41,373 nucleotides of DNA from a virus, in IMG/VR virus record IMGVR_UViG_3300049048_000065, positions 1-41,373 of that record, one strand, 5' to 3'. Made by a program: the position numbers and the translations under genes. Positions 13,830 through 20,944 of the stretch are shown here, piece by piece (the stretch's first letter is position 1; each line of letters opens with the position of its first letter). Below the pieces are notes generated by a model that did not search any database, had not been told where the DNA came from, and was given only the letters and a program-made list of their open reading frames with translations.

Positions 13830-13861
13830 CTTAGGGCGGAACTTAGGGCGGGCTTAGGGTG
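13830..13861. repeat. CTTAGGG(C/T)G direct repeats, right triplet
   Basis: Copies at 13830-13838, 13842-13850 and 13853-13861 (the last with T for C), spaced 12 and 11 bp. They end about 54 bases before the integrase start. Likely integrase arm sites or excisionase sites, and possibly an operator over the integrase promoter. Confidence 0.8.
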
Positions 13862-13914
13862 GCGACCGATCCTGACGTTCCCCTATGTTCTACTTCCGTT
13901 CACGGAGGCCGTAG

Positions 13915-15114
13915 GTGGCGCGAGCGATCAACAGACTGACCAGCCGGGGCGTCGCCGCCCTGCGTGAGCCGGGGCTCCATGCCGACGGCCAGGGTCTGTA
14001 CGTACGCATCGACCAGACCTGCGCCCGGCGCTGGGTGCTGATCTTCCACCTCCGAGGGAAACGCCGCGAGATGGGCCTTGGCTCGCTCGAGGATGTCAGC
14101 CTGGCCGAGGCACGAGCCGCGGCAGAGGCGGCGCGGTCGCTGATCCGCGACGGGCAGGATCCGATAGAGAAGCGGAAGGCTGACGCTATCCCGCCGGTGT
14201 CCCGCCTGTTCTCCGCCGTGGCCGCGGACCTGATGGATACGCTGGAGCCGAGCTGGCGCTCGCCGAAGCAGCGCGGGCAGTGGGAGGCCTCGCTTGAGCA
14301 GCATGCGCCGGCCATCTGGAAGGCCGACGTCGCGGCCGTCGACACCGAGATGGTGCTCGAGGCTCTGAAGCCGATCTGGTCGACGAAGACGGAGACGGCG
14401 ACCCGCGTGCGCTCCCGGATCGAGCGGGTGCTCGACGCGGCCAAGGTCCGCGGGCTGAGGGCAGGGGAGAACCCCGCCCGCTGGAAGGGCCACCTCTCGG
14501 CCCTGCTTCCCAAGGCGGAGCGCAACAAGGACCACTTCGAGGCGATGCCGTACGGCGACGTGCCGGAGCTGATGAAGCTGCTCGCCACCCGAACGAGCAT
14601 CTCCTCCATGGCCCTGCGGTTCCTGATCCTGACGGCCAAGCGCTCCGGAGAGGTCCGCGGCGCCACGTGGGACGAGATCAAGGGCGACCTCTGGATCATA
14701 CCGGCCGAGCGGATGAAGGGCGGCCGGGAGCACCGGGAGCCGCTGTCGGCGCCGGCGCTCGAGGTGTTGAACCTGATCCCGACCGAAGCCCGCCGCGGCA
14801 TCATCTTCGCCGGCTGGAACGGGCAGCTCAGCGACATGAGCCTGTCCAAGGTGCTGCGGACCAACGGCTTCGACGGCCCGACCGTGCATGGCTTCCGCTC
14901 ATCCTTCCGGGACTGGGCCGGCGACTGCACCACCTATGCCCGCGAGACCATCGAGGAGGCCCTGTCGCACCAGATCGGCGACAAGGCCGAGCGGGCCTAT
15001 CGCAGGTCGACCGCACTGGAGAAGCGTCGCGCCCTCATGGCCTCGTGGGCCGACTTCTGCATCGGCCGCCGCGGCCAGGTGGTTCCAATCGGGCGAGCTG
15101 TCGACCGGGCATAG
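13915..15114 (+). CDS. int: P4-type tyrosine integrase
   Basis: 399 residues. The N-terminal DUF4102-like domain (LTSRGVAALREPGLHADGQG) and the central SAM-like core-binding region precede a complete catalytic set: Arg243 (KRSGEVRGATW), Lys in ERMKGGREH, His325-x-x-Arg328 (HGFRSSFRDWA), His352 (LSHQIGD) and Tyr362 (ERAYRRS). It should insert phage DNA by attP/attB recombination, usually in a tRNA or tmRNA 3' end for this subfamily. Start GTG 13915 has ACGGAGG upstream. Confidence 0.95.
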   Translation: MARAINRLTSRGVAALREPGLHADGQGLYVRIDQTCARRWVLIFHLRGKRREMGLGSLEDVSLAEARAAAEAARSLIRDGQDPIEKRKADAIPPVSRLFSAVAADLMDTLEPSWRSPKQRGQWEASLEQHAPAIWKADVAAVDTEMVLEALKPIWSTKTETATRVRSRIERVLDAAKVRGLRAGENPARWKGHLSALLPKAERNKDHFEAMPYGDVPELMKLLATRTSISSMALRFLILTAKRSGEVRGATWDEIKGDLWIIPAERMKGGREHREPLSAPALEVLNLIPTEARRGIIFAGWNGQLSDMSLSKVLRTNGFDGPTVHGFRSSFRDWAGDCTTYARETIEEALSHQIGDKAERAYRRSTALEKRRALMASWADFCIGRRGQVVPIGRAVDRA

Positions 15115-15116
15115 CC

Positions 15117-15401
15117 ATGCCCGCCACCGCCTCCGCCCTCCTGTCTTCCGGCTCCGATGTCACCGCCCGCTGCCATGAATGCGGGGCTACGGAGCGGGTC
15201 GATCTGGAGCGAGTGCTCGCCGAAGCCGGGGACCTGGACCTGAGGGACCGACACCCTCCCTGCCGGCGGTGCACCTACTGGCTCGGGTTCTACGCGACGG
15301 ACGGGCAGAGGACGCGGGCGCTGACCACAAGGGAAGGGGACAGGGCGGAGAGCGCGAGGCGGACGGAGTGGCTGCTGAAGCCGAAACGGGGAGGCGCATA
15401 A
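15117..15401 (+). CDS. 94-residue zinc-ribbon-like protein
   Basis: ATG three bases after the integrase stop. RCHECGATERVDLE and PPCRRCTYWLGFY give two CxxC pairs, so a zinc ribbon is likely. Polar C-terminus. It may be a small DNA-binding partner of the integrase; no specific family is known to me. Confidence 0.7.
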   Translation: MPATASALLSSGSDVTARCHECGATERVDLERVLAEAGDLDLRDRHPPCRRCTYWLGFYATDGQRTRALTTREGDRAESARRTEWLLKPKRGGA

Positions 15402-15479
15402 CGCCGGAGCCACCTCCCTCTGCGTCCGGCACCGCGAACGTACAGCGCGGAATACGCGGCCGGGTTCCAGACAGCAGAA

Positions 15480-15509
15480 AGGCCCGCCACCCCGTAGGGC
15501 AGCGGGCCT
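15480..15509. terminator. Hairpin, possible terminator
   Basis: AGGCCCGC (15480-15487) pairs with GCGGGCCT (15502-15509) across 14 bases. On the minus strand it is followed by TTTCTGCT, a weak U-run; on the plus strand no U-run follows. It may back up the stronger terminator at 15752 or end the rightward transcript. Confidence 0.6.
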
Positions 15510-15751
15510 CGTCAGCCCCTAGGGCATCATGGGATATGGGGAAGGGCGGGCATCACACCCAAGGTGACCCTCCATCCCATCCCGCTCCTTGTGAAGCAGT
15601 CCCGCGCTCCCGCCTTGGGCGAGTTTTGATAAAGCACAGCGGACAGAGGGCGTGACGCCCGACAACCCTTATAGCAAGACAGGAGGCCCGCCGCCAGCCG
15701 CCGCGACCCCATGGTGGCGCGCATCCGCGCGGCCGGGCCTGAAACGCCAAA

Positions 15752-15781
15752 AGGCCCGCCGCCCCGAAGGACGGCGGGCCT
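15752..15781 (-). terminator. Late-operon intrinsic terminator
   Basis: AGGCCCGCCG (15752-15761) pairs perfectly with CGGCGGGCCT (15772-15781) with a 10-base loop, and the minus strand reads CCTTTTGG directly after the stem. It lies 44 bases after the last lysis gene and should end the long leftward late transcript. Confidence 0.8.
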
Positions 15782-15824
15782 CGTCACGCCTCTCGGGCGT
15801 CATGGATATGGGGTCGGACTGGGA

Positions 15825-16130
15825 CTAGCCCGGCTCGCGAGGTCGGGCCGACGGCGGCGGACAGCTGAGCCCGCGCATCCCCATCTCGTCGAAGAACCGG
15901 CACAGCCGGCCGACAGTCGCCCAGCCTTCCTCACCCCATGCCTCGACGGCGTTGTCGTATTGCTCCCCGGCGATGCGGGACGTCAGCACCTCATCCGGGG
16001 GCGCCGGCTTCGGCTGGACCGCCAGGTCCGCGGCAGGCGGGAAGGTCGCGCCCGGCGTCTCGCAGCTGGCGACAGCGACGGCGCAGCTCGCGATCATCAG
16101 GCAGGCCGTCAGGAAGCTCTTGCGCGGCAT
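15825..16130 (-). CDS. Rz1-like outer-membrane spanin lipoprotein
   Basis: 101 residues starting MPRKSFLTACLMIASC, with a lipobox-type signal ending at AVASC (Cys about 22) and a Pro-rich mature N-terminus (PPAADLAVQPKPAPPDE). It is encoded partly within the Rz-like gene in another frame, the classic spanin arrangement. GGAGAGAGACC precedes ATG 16130. It should pair with Rz across the periplasm to disrupt the outer membrane at lysis. Longer than usual for Rz1 (40-70 residues). Confidence 0.8.
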   Translation of the reverse strand: MPRKSFLTACLMIASCAVAVASCETPGATFPPAADLAVQPKPAPPDEVLTSRIAGEQYDNAVEAWGEEGWATVGRLCRFFDEMGMRGLSCPPPSARPREPG

Positions 16131-16386
16131 GGTCTCTCTCCTCTTGCCGGTCACGGATGGTGAGGCTGTCGTTCAGGCGCTCGACGGCGGCCTTCTCGCG
16201 GGCAGGGGCGGCCCTTCGCTCCAGCCGTGCTTCTCTGGCCGCCTGACGGTCTCGCTCACCCTCAGCGGCCCTGTGAGCGCAGTAGGCGCCGAACAGGAGG
16301 AAGGCGGCGAGGACGCCGACCGCGGCCCAGCCCTGCGGGGAAAGCATCTTCGGCACGCGACGGAGGAAGGCGAGGACAGCGATCAT
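15991..16386 (-). CDS. Rz-like inner-membrane spanin
   Basis: 131 residues. One N-terminal membrane helix (GWAAVGVLAAFLLFGAYCAH) is followed by a charged coiled coil (ERDRQAAREARLERRAAPAR to DRQEERDHAAQEL). Its last 140 bases overlap the Rz1-like gene in another frame. The start overlaps the stop of a 37-residue membrane peptide. Acts with the Rz1-like lipoprotein in the last step of lysis. Confidence 0.82.
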   Translation of the reverse strand: MIAVLAFLRRVPKMLSPQGWAAVGVLAAFLLFGAYCAHRAAEGERDRQAAREARLERRAAPAREKAAVERLNDSLTIRDRQEERDHAAQELPDGLPDDRELRRRCRQLRDAGRDLPACRGPGGPAEAGAPG

Positions 16387-16496
16387 CTCGGGTCTCCAAG
16401 GCTGAGCGCCCAGCAGATCGCGAGGACCCCGGCGACGCAGAGGGCCACGAACAGCAGGGCGCAGAAGGTGCGGATGGTGAGGCGAGGGCCGGTCAT
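16383..16496 (-). CDS. 37-residue membrane peptide in lysis block
   Basis: ATGA overlaps at both ends, with the endolysin and with Rz. One hydrophobic helix (FCALLFVALCVAGVLAICWA) between a basic N-terminus and SLGDPR. It could be a small holin or antiholin-type helper; overlap and location are the only support. Confidence 0.6.
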   Translation of the reverse strand: MTGPRLTIRTFCALLFVALCVAGVLAICWALSLGDPR

Positions 16497-17098
16497 CGGG
16501 CCCAGGCGCCGGTCTTGCCGTGCAGCCACGACAGGAACTGGCCCACGGTCCGGCCCTTCAGGATGCCGGGGTTGGCGTTCGTTGCGGCCGAGCCCGCGAT
16601 CACGTCGGCCCTGGCGTTCACGTCGGCCCTGATGACCTTGGCCGCCATGCCCGCGCCGAAGAAGTGGGCGGCGTAGAGGCTTGCCTTGTTGATCGGGATG
16701 CCCTGCGTCTTCAGGTAGGCGGCGTTCTTGGCGGTGAAGGACTTGGCCCGCCGCAGCTGCTCTTCAGGCGAAGGGGTCAAGCCGCCGAACGCCTTGCTGG
16801 CATCCGGGCCCCAGGCGCCGCCCTCGCCCTGCCAGGTCGACCGGATGAACTGGTAAAGGCCCGAGGCCGACGAAGTCGGGGCCTTCACATAGGGCCTGTC
16901 GCCGCTCTCTATGCGGGAGAGCATGGGCCAGTAGTCGTCGGGGATTGCGAGGCCGCCGTCGATGACCTCCGCCGCCGGCAGGGGAAGGAGCCTGTCGAGG
17001 ACGGCTTGCGTCTCAAGGCCGGCCCAACCGTCGACCTTCAAGCCGGCGCGGCGTTGAAACTCGCGGACGAAGTCGTCGTCCGACATCAGGTCCGACAT
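16493..17098 (-). CDS. Endolysin: lysozyme/transglycosylase-like with N-terminal wall-binding unit
   Basis: 201 residues. The N-terminus (about 8-38, FVREFQRRAGLKVDGWAGLE) resembles a peptidoglycan-binding repeat. The catalytic part begins MLSRIESGDRPYVKAPTSSA, where Glu64 is the probable acid, followed by SGLYQFIRSTW as in SLT-type transglycosylases. No signal peptide is seen, so a holin is needed for export. Lies between holin-like genes and spanins, as expected for a lysis cassette. Confidence 0.85.
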   Translation of the reverse strand: MSDLMSDDDFVREFQRRAGLKVDGWAGLETQAVLDRLLPLPAAEVIDGGLAIPDDYWPMLSRIESGDRPYVKAPTSSASGLYQFIRSTWQGEGGAWGPDASKAFGGLTPSPEEQLRRAKSFTAKNAAYLKTQGIPINKASLYAAHFFGAGMAAKVIRADVNARADVIAGSAATNANPGILKGRTVGQFLSWLHGKTGAWAR

Positions 17099-17124
17099 CG
17101 CCGGCCTCCGTGTTAGGGTGAGCT

Positions 17125-17298
17125 ATGCCGTGGTCAGACGCCCCTGAGCCGATCCCGCCGATGACGCCGCGCGAGCGAGTGCGGGCCGTCCTCGGCCGGC
17201 TGGGATGCGTCGGTATGCTAGGCCTTCTGACGGCCCTGATGATCTTCGCCTACGTGGCGTCGGACTGGTTGCCCGTCGCCTCGGCCGTGGCGCCTTAG
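17125..17298 (+). CDS. Small plus-strand membrane protein inside the lysis block
   Basis: 57 residues, one hydrophobic helix (GCVGMLGLLTALMIFAYVAS) after a Pro-rich, then basic N-terminus. It fills the 196-base gap between endolysin and holin, opposite to both. GGGTG precedes the ATG and TTAGGG could be part of a -10. Its stop (17296-17298) overlaps the holin gene end. Possible prophage-expressed moron or an antiholin; alternatively a chance frame. Confidence 0.5.
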   Translation: MPWSDAPEPIPPMTPRERVRAVLGRLGCVGMLGLLTALMIFAYVASDWLPVASAVAP

Positions 17299-17612
17299 CG
17301 GGGCTCGACGGGGACTGGCTGATCCGGGTCGTTGACTACCTGCACCGGCTGCGGCGTCGGGCTGGCGCCGGTCGTCCGGGCAATCTCAACATCGGCGGCG
17401 TTCCGATCGCGCTTGTAGACCTCGACCGCCTTGCCGACGAACAGCGCCCCCGCGCCTAGCCAGATCGCGCCGGCCAGAAGGTAGCCGTCGTTCCCGTCCG
17501 TGACCTTCGAGGCCATGATGATGCTGGCGGCCGTGGCGCCGATGCAGCCGGCCATGATGGAGATGGGTCGCGCCACCTCTCCGATGAACCACGCCAGGCG
17601 GTCGAGGGTCAT
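17295..17612 (-). CDS. Putative holin, two membrane helices
   Basis: 105 residues from ATG 17612, which has GGAGGAAG upstream and an ATGA overlap with the previous gene. Two hydrophobic helices (ISIMAGCIGATAASIIMASK and GYLLAGAIWLGAGALFVGKA) and a polar, Pro-rich tail fit a class II holin. It should time pore formation in the inner membrane and release the endolysin. Assignment rests on topology and location. Confidence 0.7.
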   Translation of the reverse strand: MTLDRLAWFIGEVARPISIMAGCIGATAASIIMASKVTDGNDGYLLAGAIWLGAGALFVGKAVEVYKRDRNAADVEIARTTGASPTPQPVQVVNDPDQPVPVEPR

Positions 17613-18028
17613 GCTCTTCCTCCGAACCATGCAGCGACAGCGAGACAGGAGCCGATCAGCCAGGGCGCAGTTTGGCGGAGCCAGTCGACCAGGCCCTTCG
17701 CGCCTCTCTGCTGGTCCCGCGTACTCTCAAGGTCGTCGATGCGCTTGGTGCAGGCCGCCACCAACCCTTCCAGACGCTCAATCTCCCGTCCGTGCTTGGC
17801 TTCTTCGAGGCGGATGAGGCGCGTGTTCATCCCGTCCACCTTCTCGGTCAGCCGCTCCATCGCCCGAGTGGATGCGGCGGAGTGTTCGGCCTGTGCCTTC
17901 CCCTGCGTTGTGACGGTGTCCGAGAGGGTCCGGAGCGTATCCGCGACCTGACGCATGGCGTGGATTTCAGCCATCGCCACGGCCTCGGGGGTCGTGACAG
18001 GCGTCATGATCTGGTCGCCTGCGGACAT
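17609..18028 (-). CDS. Coiled-coil protein with C-terminal membrane anchor (XhlA-like)
   Basis: 139 residues. Long coiled coil (about 25-110; LTEKVDGMNTRLIRLEEAKH) and a C-terminal hydrophobic helix (APWLIGSCLAVAAWF). This layout resembles phage hemolysin/XhlA or DUF1640-like proteins located beside holins, which may help holin function. Between the fiber and the holin. Confidence 0.7.
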   Translation of the reverse strand: MSAGDQIMTPVTTPEAVAMAEIHAMRQVADTLRTLSDTVTTQGKAQAEHSAASTRAMERLTEKVDGMNTRLIRLEEAKHGREIERLEGLVAACTKRIDDLESTRDQQRGAKGLVDWLRQTAPWLIGSCLAVAAWFGGRA

Positions 18029-18067
18029 GGCGGCTCCTAGGTGCTTCGTGCGGAAGAGAAGCCGGCC

Positions 18068-20725
18068 TCAGCCGATGGCGATCTCGACTTCACCGCGCGC
18101 CGTCCAGTTGACCAGCACGCCGCGGGCCGAAACGATGGACGACTTGAGCGTCGCCACGGCGCCACCCCGGACCAGCGTAACCGGCTGACCGATGAACCGC
18201 TTGTCCACCGCAACCCAGTGGTCCGCCAACGCACCGGGCGCGCGGGCGATCTGCCGCCAGCCGGCCGACTTCCTGACCACGAAGTTCCAGGTCAGGTCGG
18301 GGTCCAACGAGGGGTCGAAGAAGCCGGTGATCCCGGCCGCCTCATGGAGCGTCCCGGCTCCCGTCGCGGTATTCAGGTCGCCGGCGTAGAGATAGGTCTT
18401 TAGCGACGTGGTGATGCGCAGGTCGGTGGCCTGGCTGACGCGCGTGGCCGGGAGGCCCTGTCCCATGGTGTCGTCGAGGGTCGTGAACATGCCGAGCCGC
18501 GGCGCACCCGCAAGGCTGGCGATGTAGACGGCCGTCGTTACCGGAACGGCAGGATCCGCCCGCTGCGCCGCCGTGAACTCGAACTCCGAGGCCGGAGCGA
18601 CGGTTACATCGACACCCGCCTCGAAGTCGTCGGCGCCGATGGCCAGCGAGCCGGGAACGAAGACTTCCAGCGTCTGGCCGCCATTGATCCCCAGCTTCTT
18701 GGGCTGAGCGGCGTTCCATTGCACCGGGTCGTAGCCGATCAGGTCGTAGGCGGTCAGGACGCCCCTGACGTTGCCGGTCCAGTCGATCTCGTGGACGACG
18801 CCGAACTCGATCTGCCCGTCGATGTCCTCGTGGATGATCGAGTTGTCCGCGTCGCCGACGTTGGCGATGATGTATTCGACCGCCTTCTTCGGGTTCGGCA
18901 GGACGTAGCGCTCGCGGAAGCGAAGCACAGAGCCGGTGTAGAGTCCCTCCGGCTCCGCGTCCTGATCATCGAGCATGATTTCGACGGAGCGAGACCGGAC
19001 GAACGGCCAGACCTGCCCCGACGCATCGGCCGAGACGGTCCGGTCGGTCGTGGTCAGGTTGCCCGACACATGGGTCAGCGTCGTGCCGTTCATCGCCCCG
19101 GTGTAGAAGCTCCACACCGCGTCCGTGCCGCCGGGCTGGCTGACGACCTGCACCGTGTTCGCATCGGGGACCGTCGCGACCACCCACTCACGGACGCCGT
19201 CGCTCCAGACCGAGCCCACGCGCATACTGTGCGCCGTGATGGTCAGGTTGCGGCAGGGGAGGCCGTGGCCGCCCGCCAGCCATTGGCCGTTGATCCGGTA
19301 GGGCTCGGTCACGTCCCCGCCGCCGTAGATGGCGTCTTCTGACGGCGAGGGCGTAACCGCCCACAGGCTCGGAAACAGGCCCATGTCGAGATCGGCGTCG
19401 ACCAGCCGGGCTCCTTCGTGGTCCCAGAGGCCGTTGTTGTCGGTCGGGGCGATGTCGACCTCGAAGCGCTGCACAAGGGCGCGGTCTTCGAACCTCGTTC
19501 GCACGTAGCGGAACTGCGAGCCGTCGGAGACCGCTACCACATCGGCGGCTCCGTCGTAGCTGAGACCCGCCTCAGGCTGATCCTCTGGCAGGTTCAGGTA
19601 GCTTGCGGTGCCCGACACCGTCCCCCCCGGCACCACGTCCGCCATCACGTCCAGCCGCGAGATGCCCGCGTTGATGGTCAGGCCGATGAAGTAGACGATG
19701 ACGCCGGTCAGGTCCTGGCTGTTGAAGGTTGCCGGGACCGGGACGTTGCTCCGCAGGTACTGTTTCTTCACCCCGGCGGTGAAGCTCATGGTGGCGGTTG
19801 AGCCGGCGAAGCGAGCGTCTGCCACGGCTGACGGATGGCTGATCGACCCGGAAGCGCTGGGTGCCGTCCCGGTTCCGGTCCAGACGACATCGGTCGCCGG
19901 GTTGGGTTCCGGGGTCAGGGCCGCGCCGGCGCCTGCATAGCGCAGGATGACGTACATCTGCCCGCTGCCATTGTTGCTGCTGGCCGCGGTCTGGTTCCGG
20001 TCGCCGCCGTCCTGCAGCAGGATCATCCCCCGCGCATCGATCTTGGGCGGGGTCGTGTCGTCGGGGGTGACACCCATCTCGACCAGCTCGTCTGCGGTCG
20101 CGGAGAAACCGCCTCGAGGCTGGGAGGCGCCCGCCACGTCCGTGGTCTTCCCGTAGATGCCGAGTGCGTTCGGGTAGCCGTAGTTCGACCGGAGATAGGC
20201 GGAGTCGACGTTGGCGACCGATGAGAACGTCCCCGGGTCCCCTCCATGCCGACCGCTCACCGTCGCGTCACGCGTGAACCTCTCGCGAAGGCCCTGTATG
20301 GGCGTGCGTGTCGCGAGCGGCGCGATGTACGCCACCCGGTTCAATGCCGAGGCCGCCGCGGTCTCGGCTCGATCGGCATCGGCAGCCACGCCGTCGAGGA
20401 CGCTCGCGGGGACAAGGTCGCTGATCCAGACCCATGCCGAACCGCTCCAGCCGTAGACGCCGTTCCCGTCGACGACATCGCCCGCCGGGTCTGCCCGGAC
20501 CTCCGCGCGCTCCCCGACCTCCGATGGCGAAAGAGACGCCAGATCTGCGACCGTCTCGACCACCTTCGTGGTCCCGGCCACCGCGGCCAGATCCACAAGG
20601 GCCGCCAGCCAGGTTCGAATGGCCGCCTTGTCAGGTTCGTTGAGGCCTGCAGCCGGCACTCCGGCGACTTCAAAGTCGCGGAAAGTCGCCAGAAGGCCGG
20701 CCTTGATCGACGCCGCATCAGCCAT
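18068..20725 (-). CDS. Tail fiber / receptor-binding protein
   Basis: 885 residues downstream of the tail-tip protein. The N-terminal part has helical adhesin-like linkers (ASVLDGVAADADRAETAAAS), then a long beta-rich region with repeated short strands and many Gly, Asn and Thr, typical of phage host-recognition proteins. No enzymatic motif is seen. Position after the J-like protein and before lysis genes supports the call. It should determine host range. Confidence 0.75.
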   Translation of the reverse strand: MADAASIKAGLLATFRDFEVAGVPAAGLNEPDKAAIRTWLAALVDLAAVAGTTKVVETVADLASLSPSEVGERAEVRADPAGDVVDGNGVYGWSGSAWVWISDLVPASVLDGVAADADRAETAAASALNRVAYIAPLATRTPIQGLRERFTRDATVSGRHGGDPGTFSSVANVDSAYLRSNYGYPNALGIYGKTTDVAGASQPRGGFSATADELVEMGVTPDDTTPPKIDARGMILLQDGGDRNQTAASSNNGSGQMYVILRYAGAGAALTPEPNPATDVVWTGTGTAPSASGSISHPSAVADARFAGSTATMSFTAGVKKQYLRSNVPVPATFNSQDLTGVIVYFIGLTINAGISRLDVMADVVPGGTVSGTASYLNLPEDQPEAGLSYDGAADVVAVSDGSQFRYVRTRFEDRALVQRFEVDIAPTDNNGLWDHEGARLVDADLDMGLFPSLWAVTPSPSEDAIYGGGDVTEPYRINGQWLAGGHGLPCRNLTITAHSMRVGSVWSDGVREWVVATVPDANTVQVVSQPGGTDAVWSFYTGAMNGTTLTHVSGNLTTTDRTVSADASGQVWPFVRSRSVEIMLDDQDAEPEGLYTGSVLRFRERYVLPNPKKAVEYIIANVGDADNSIIHEDIDGQIEFGVVHEIDWTGNVRGVLTAYDLIGYDPVQWNAAQPKKLGINGGQTLEVFVPGSLAIGADDFEAGVDVTVAPASEFEFTAAQRADPAVPVTTAVYIASLAGAPRLGMFTTLDDTMGQGLPATRVSQATDLRITTSLKTYLYAGDLNTATGAGTLHEAAGITGFFDPSLDPDLTWNFVVRKSAGWRQIARAPGALADHWVAVDKRFIGQPVTLVRGGAVATLKSSIVSARGVLVNWTARGEVEIAIG

Positions 20726-20765
20726 GCGAAATCACCTTGAATTGCGGGGAGGGCGGCCAGGGCCG

Positions 20766-20942
20766 TCAGGTCAGCGAAAGGGGCTCGCCGTTTTCGATGC
20801 GGTGCGTGGCGTCGCTCACCTCAGGCCCGACGGGCACGACCGCCTCGCCGGCTCGGGATTGCTGGTACGCCGCCGCCGCATCCGGACAGACGACGATCCG
20901 GCGAATGGTCCCCGTTGCCGTTTCATAGACCGCCACGCGCAT
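20766..20942 (-). CDS. 58-residue protein between tail tip and fiber
   Basis: Starts MRVAVYETATGTIRRIVVCP, a beta-hairpin-like opening, and ends NGEPLSLT. Starts two bases after the J-like stop. Resembles small tail-fiber-linked or chaperone proteins often found at this site; not assigned to a family. Confidence 0.65.
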   Translation of the reverse strand: MRVAVYETATGTIRRIVVCPDAAAAYQQSRAGEAVVPVGPEVSDATHRIENGEPLSLT

Positions 20943-20944
20943 GG

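Larger units (their letters stand above)
15402..15824. other. 423-bp non-coding convergence zone
   Basis: The rightward operon ends at 15401 and the leftward late operon at 15825. The interval holds two GC-rich hairpins of related sequence and a relatively AT-rich patch at about 15616-15640 (GAGTTTTGATAAAGCACAG). It is a second possible place for attP. Reading frames here look like shadows. Confidence 0.7.

Noticed and set aside
14667-15116. Upstream extension of the zinc-ribbon gene inside the integrase
   Set aside because: Out-of-frame shadow of the integrase catalytic domain. The real start is ATG 15117.
15527-15787. 86-codon minus-strand frame after the lysis genes
   Set aside because: It covers the late terminator, lacks a ribosome site and has shadow-like composition.
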